NCBI RefSeq assembly: GCF_000379765.1
Contig: NZ_KB903430.1
Coordinates: 406,945-470,944, forward strand
DNA: 64,000 bases
DNA from: Flexithrix dorotheae DSM 6795
GTDB taxonomy: Bacteria; Bacteroidota; Bacteroidia; Cytophagales; Flammeovirgaceae
Direction: 5' to 3'
Below the pieces are notes generated by a model. It was given only the letters and a program-made list of their open reading frames with translations, did not search any database and was not told the DNA's origin. Below, in pieces: positions 63,904-64,000 of this stretch (position 1 is the stretch's first letter; each line of letters starts with the position of its first letter). Position numbers and translations under genes: made by a program.

Positions 63904-64000
63904 TCAATTCTGAGAAGGCTCTGGCACTAATAATGTAGCCCTGCCAATGCGATTCCAGGCATTTATTCCGACAATTGCCATGATTATATCCGCCACTTTT
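63904..64000 (-). CDS. C-terminus of a carboxymuconolactone decarboxylase/AhpD-like protein (partial)
   Basis: The frame is open from the right edge to a TGA at 63904-63906 and gives a C-terminal helix ...VADIIMAIVGINAWNRIGRA, which is the usual closing element (INAWNR) of carboxymuconolactone decarboxylase family proteins. Only about 31 residues are visible. Confidence 0.65.
   Translation of the reverse strand, partial: KVADIIMAIVGINAWNRIGRATLLVPEPSQN

Noticed and set aside
1-64000. tRNA, rRNA, CRISPR arrays, insertion sequences, phage genes
   Set aside because: Scanned intergenic regions by eye for tRNA T-loop motifs, regular spacer arrays and transposase-like ORFs and found none; a dedicated tRNA or CRISPR scan was not possible.

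Overview
The window looks like a chromosomal segment from a Bacteroidota bacterium, most likely of the order Cytophagales. The evidence is the low G+C content, TonB-dependent receptors with carboxypeptidase-regulatory domains, a DUF4249 lipoprotein beside one of them, a type IX-like C-terminal domain, and possible Bacteroidota-type promoters (TTTG / TAnnTTTG). I see no phage, integrase, transposase, CRISPR array, rRNA or tRNA. Most of it is ordinary core genome with a few accessory islands.

Layout. 1-3 kb: the C-terminally cut serine hydrolase (β-lactamase type) and a secreted protein. 3-10 kb: metF, a TonB-dependent receptor, a P2-type cation ATPase and a DUF547 protein. 10.6-14.9 kb: one very large protein with three TIR domains, one membrane segment, WD40-like repeats and a TPR-like end. 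15-19 kb: a TonB receptor with STN domain plus its DUF4249 lipoprotein. 19-28 kb: YciI-like and GNAT proteins, a 1412-residue AsmA-like repeat protein, a DUF1028 protein, then dapB and lepB. 27.8-29.2 kb: a small lipoyl-domain protein beside the DUF368 (PopT) polyprenyl-phosphate transporter. 29.7-39.2 kb: a lipoprotein zincin, a small secreted repeat protein, a GH3 β-glucosidase, a DUF922 protein pair and a DUF3999/DUF2339 pair. 39.2-43.6 kb: a 1.4-kb regulatory region and the 2-oxoacid:ferredoxin oxidoreductase genes korA-korB. 43.7-54.3 kb: a DUF4259-like protein, a SHOCT protein, a lipoprotein, glyS, an ABC permease, and a marR / FMN reductase / methyltransferase operon. 54.6-64 kb: a 7TM-DISM histidine kinase, a Gly-rich secreted protein, an RluA-type pseudouridine synthase, a lipoprotein FAD oxidoreductase, ppk1 and a short PhnA-like protein.

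Most interesting signals. (1) Upstream of korA there are two unannotated mini-ORFs packed with cysteine codons (28 aa with 7 Cys, 9 aa with 4 Cys). The first is followed by an intrinsic terminator whose loop is complementary to the end of the Cys-codon run, which is the layout of a transcription attenuator; KorB itself carries the four Cys expected to hold a [4Fe-4S] cluster. (2) The triple-TIR, membrane-anchored WD40 protein, in which a TIR-plus-helical-linker cassette has been triplicated and each TIR keeps the putative NADase glutamate. (3) The AsmA-like protein has about six regular repeats of ~180 residues. Smaller points include a MarR regulator with a Cys-rich wing and a palindromic candidate operator, a 19-codon ORF that is only a signal peptide, candidate operators with 21-bp direct repeats, and two families of dispersed intergenic palindromes.
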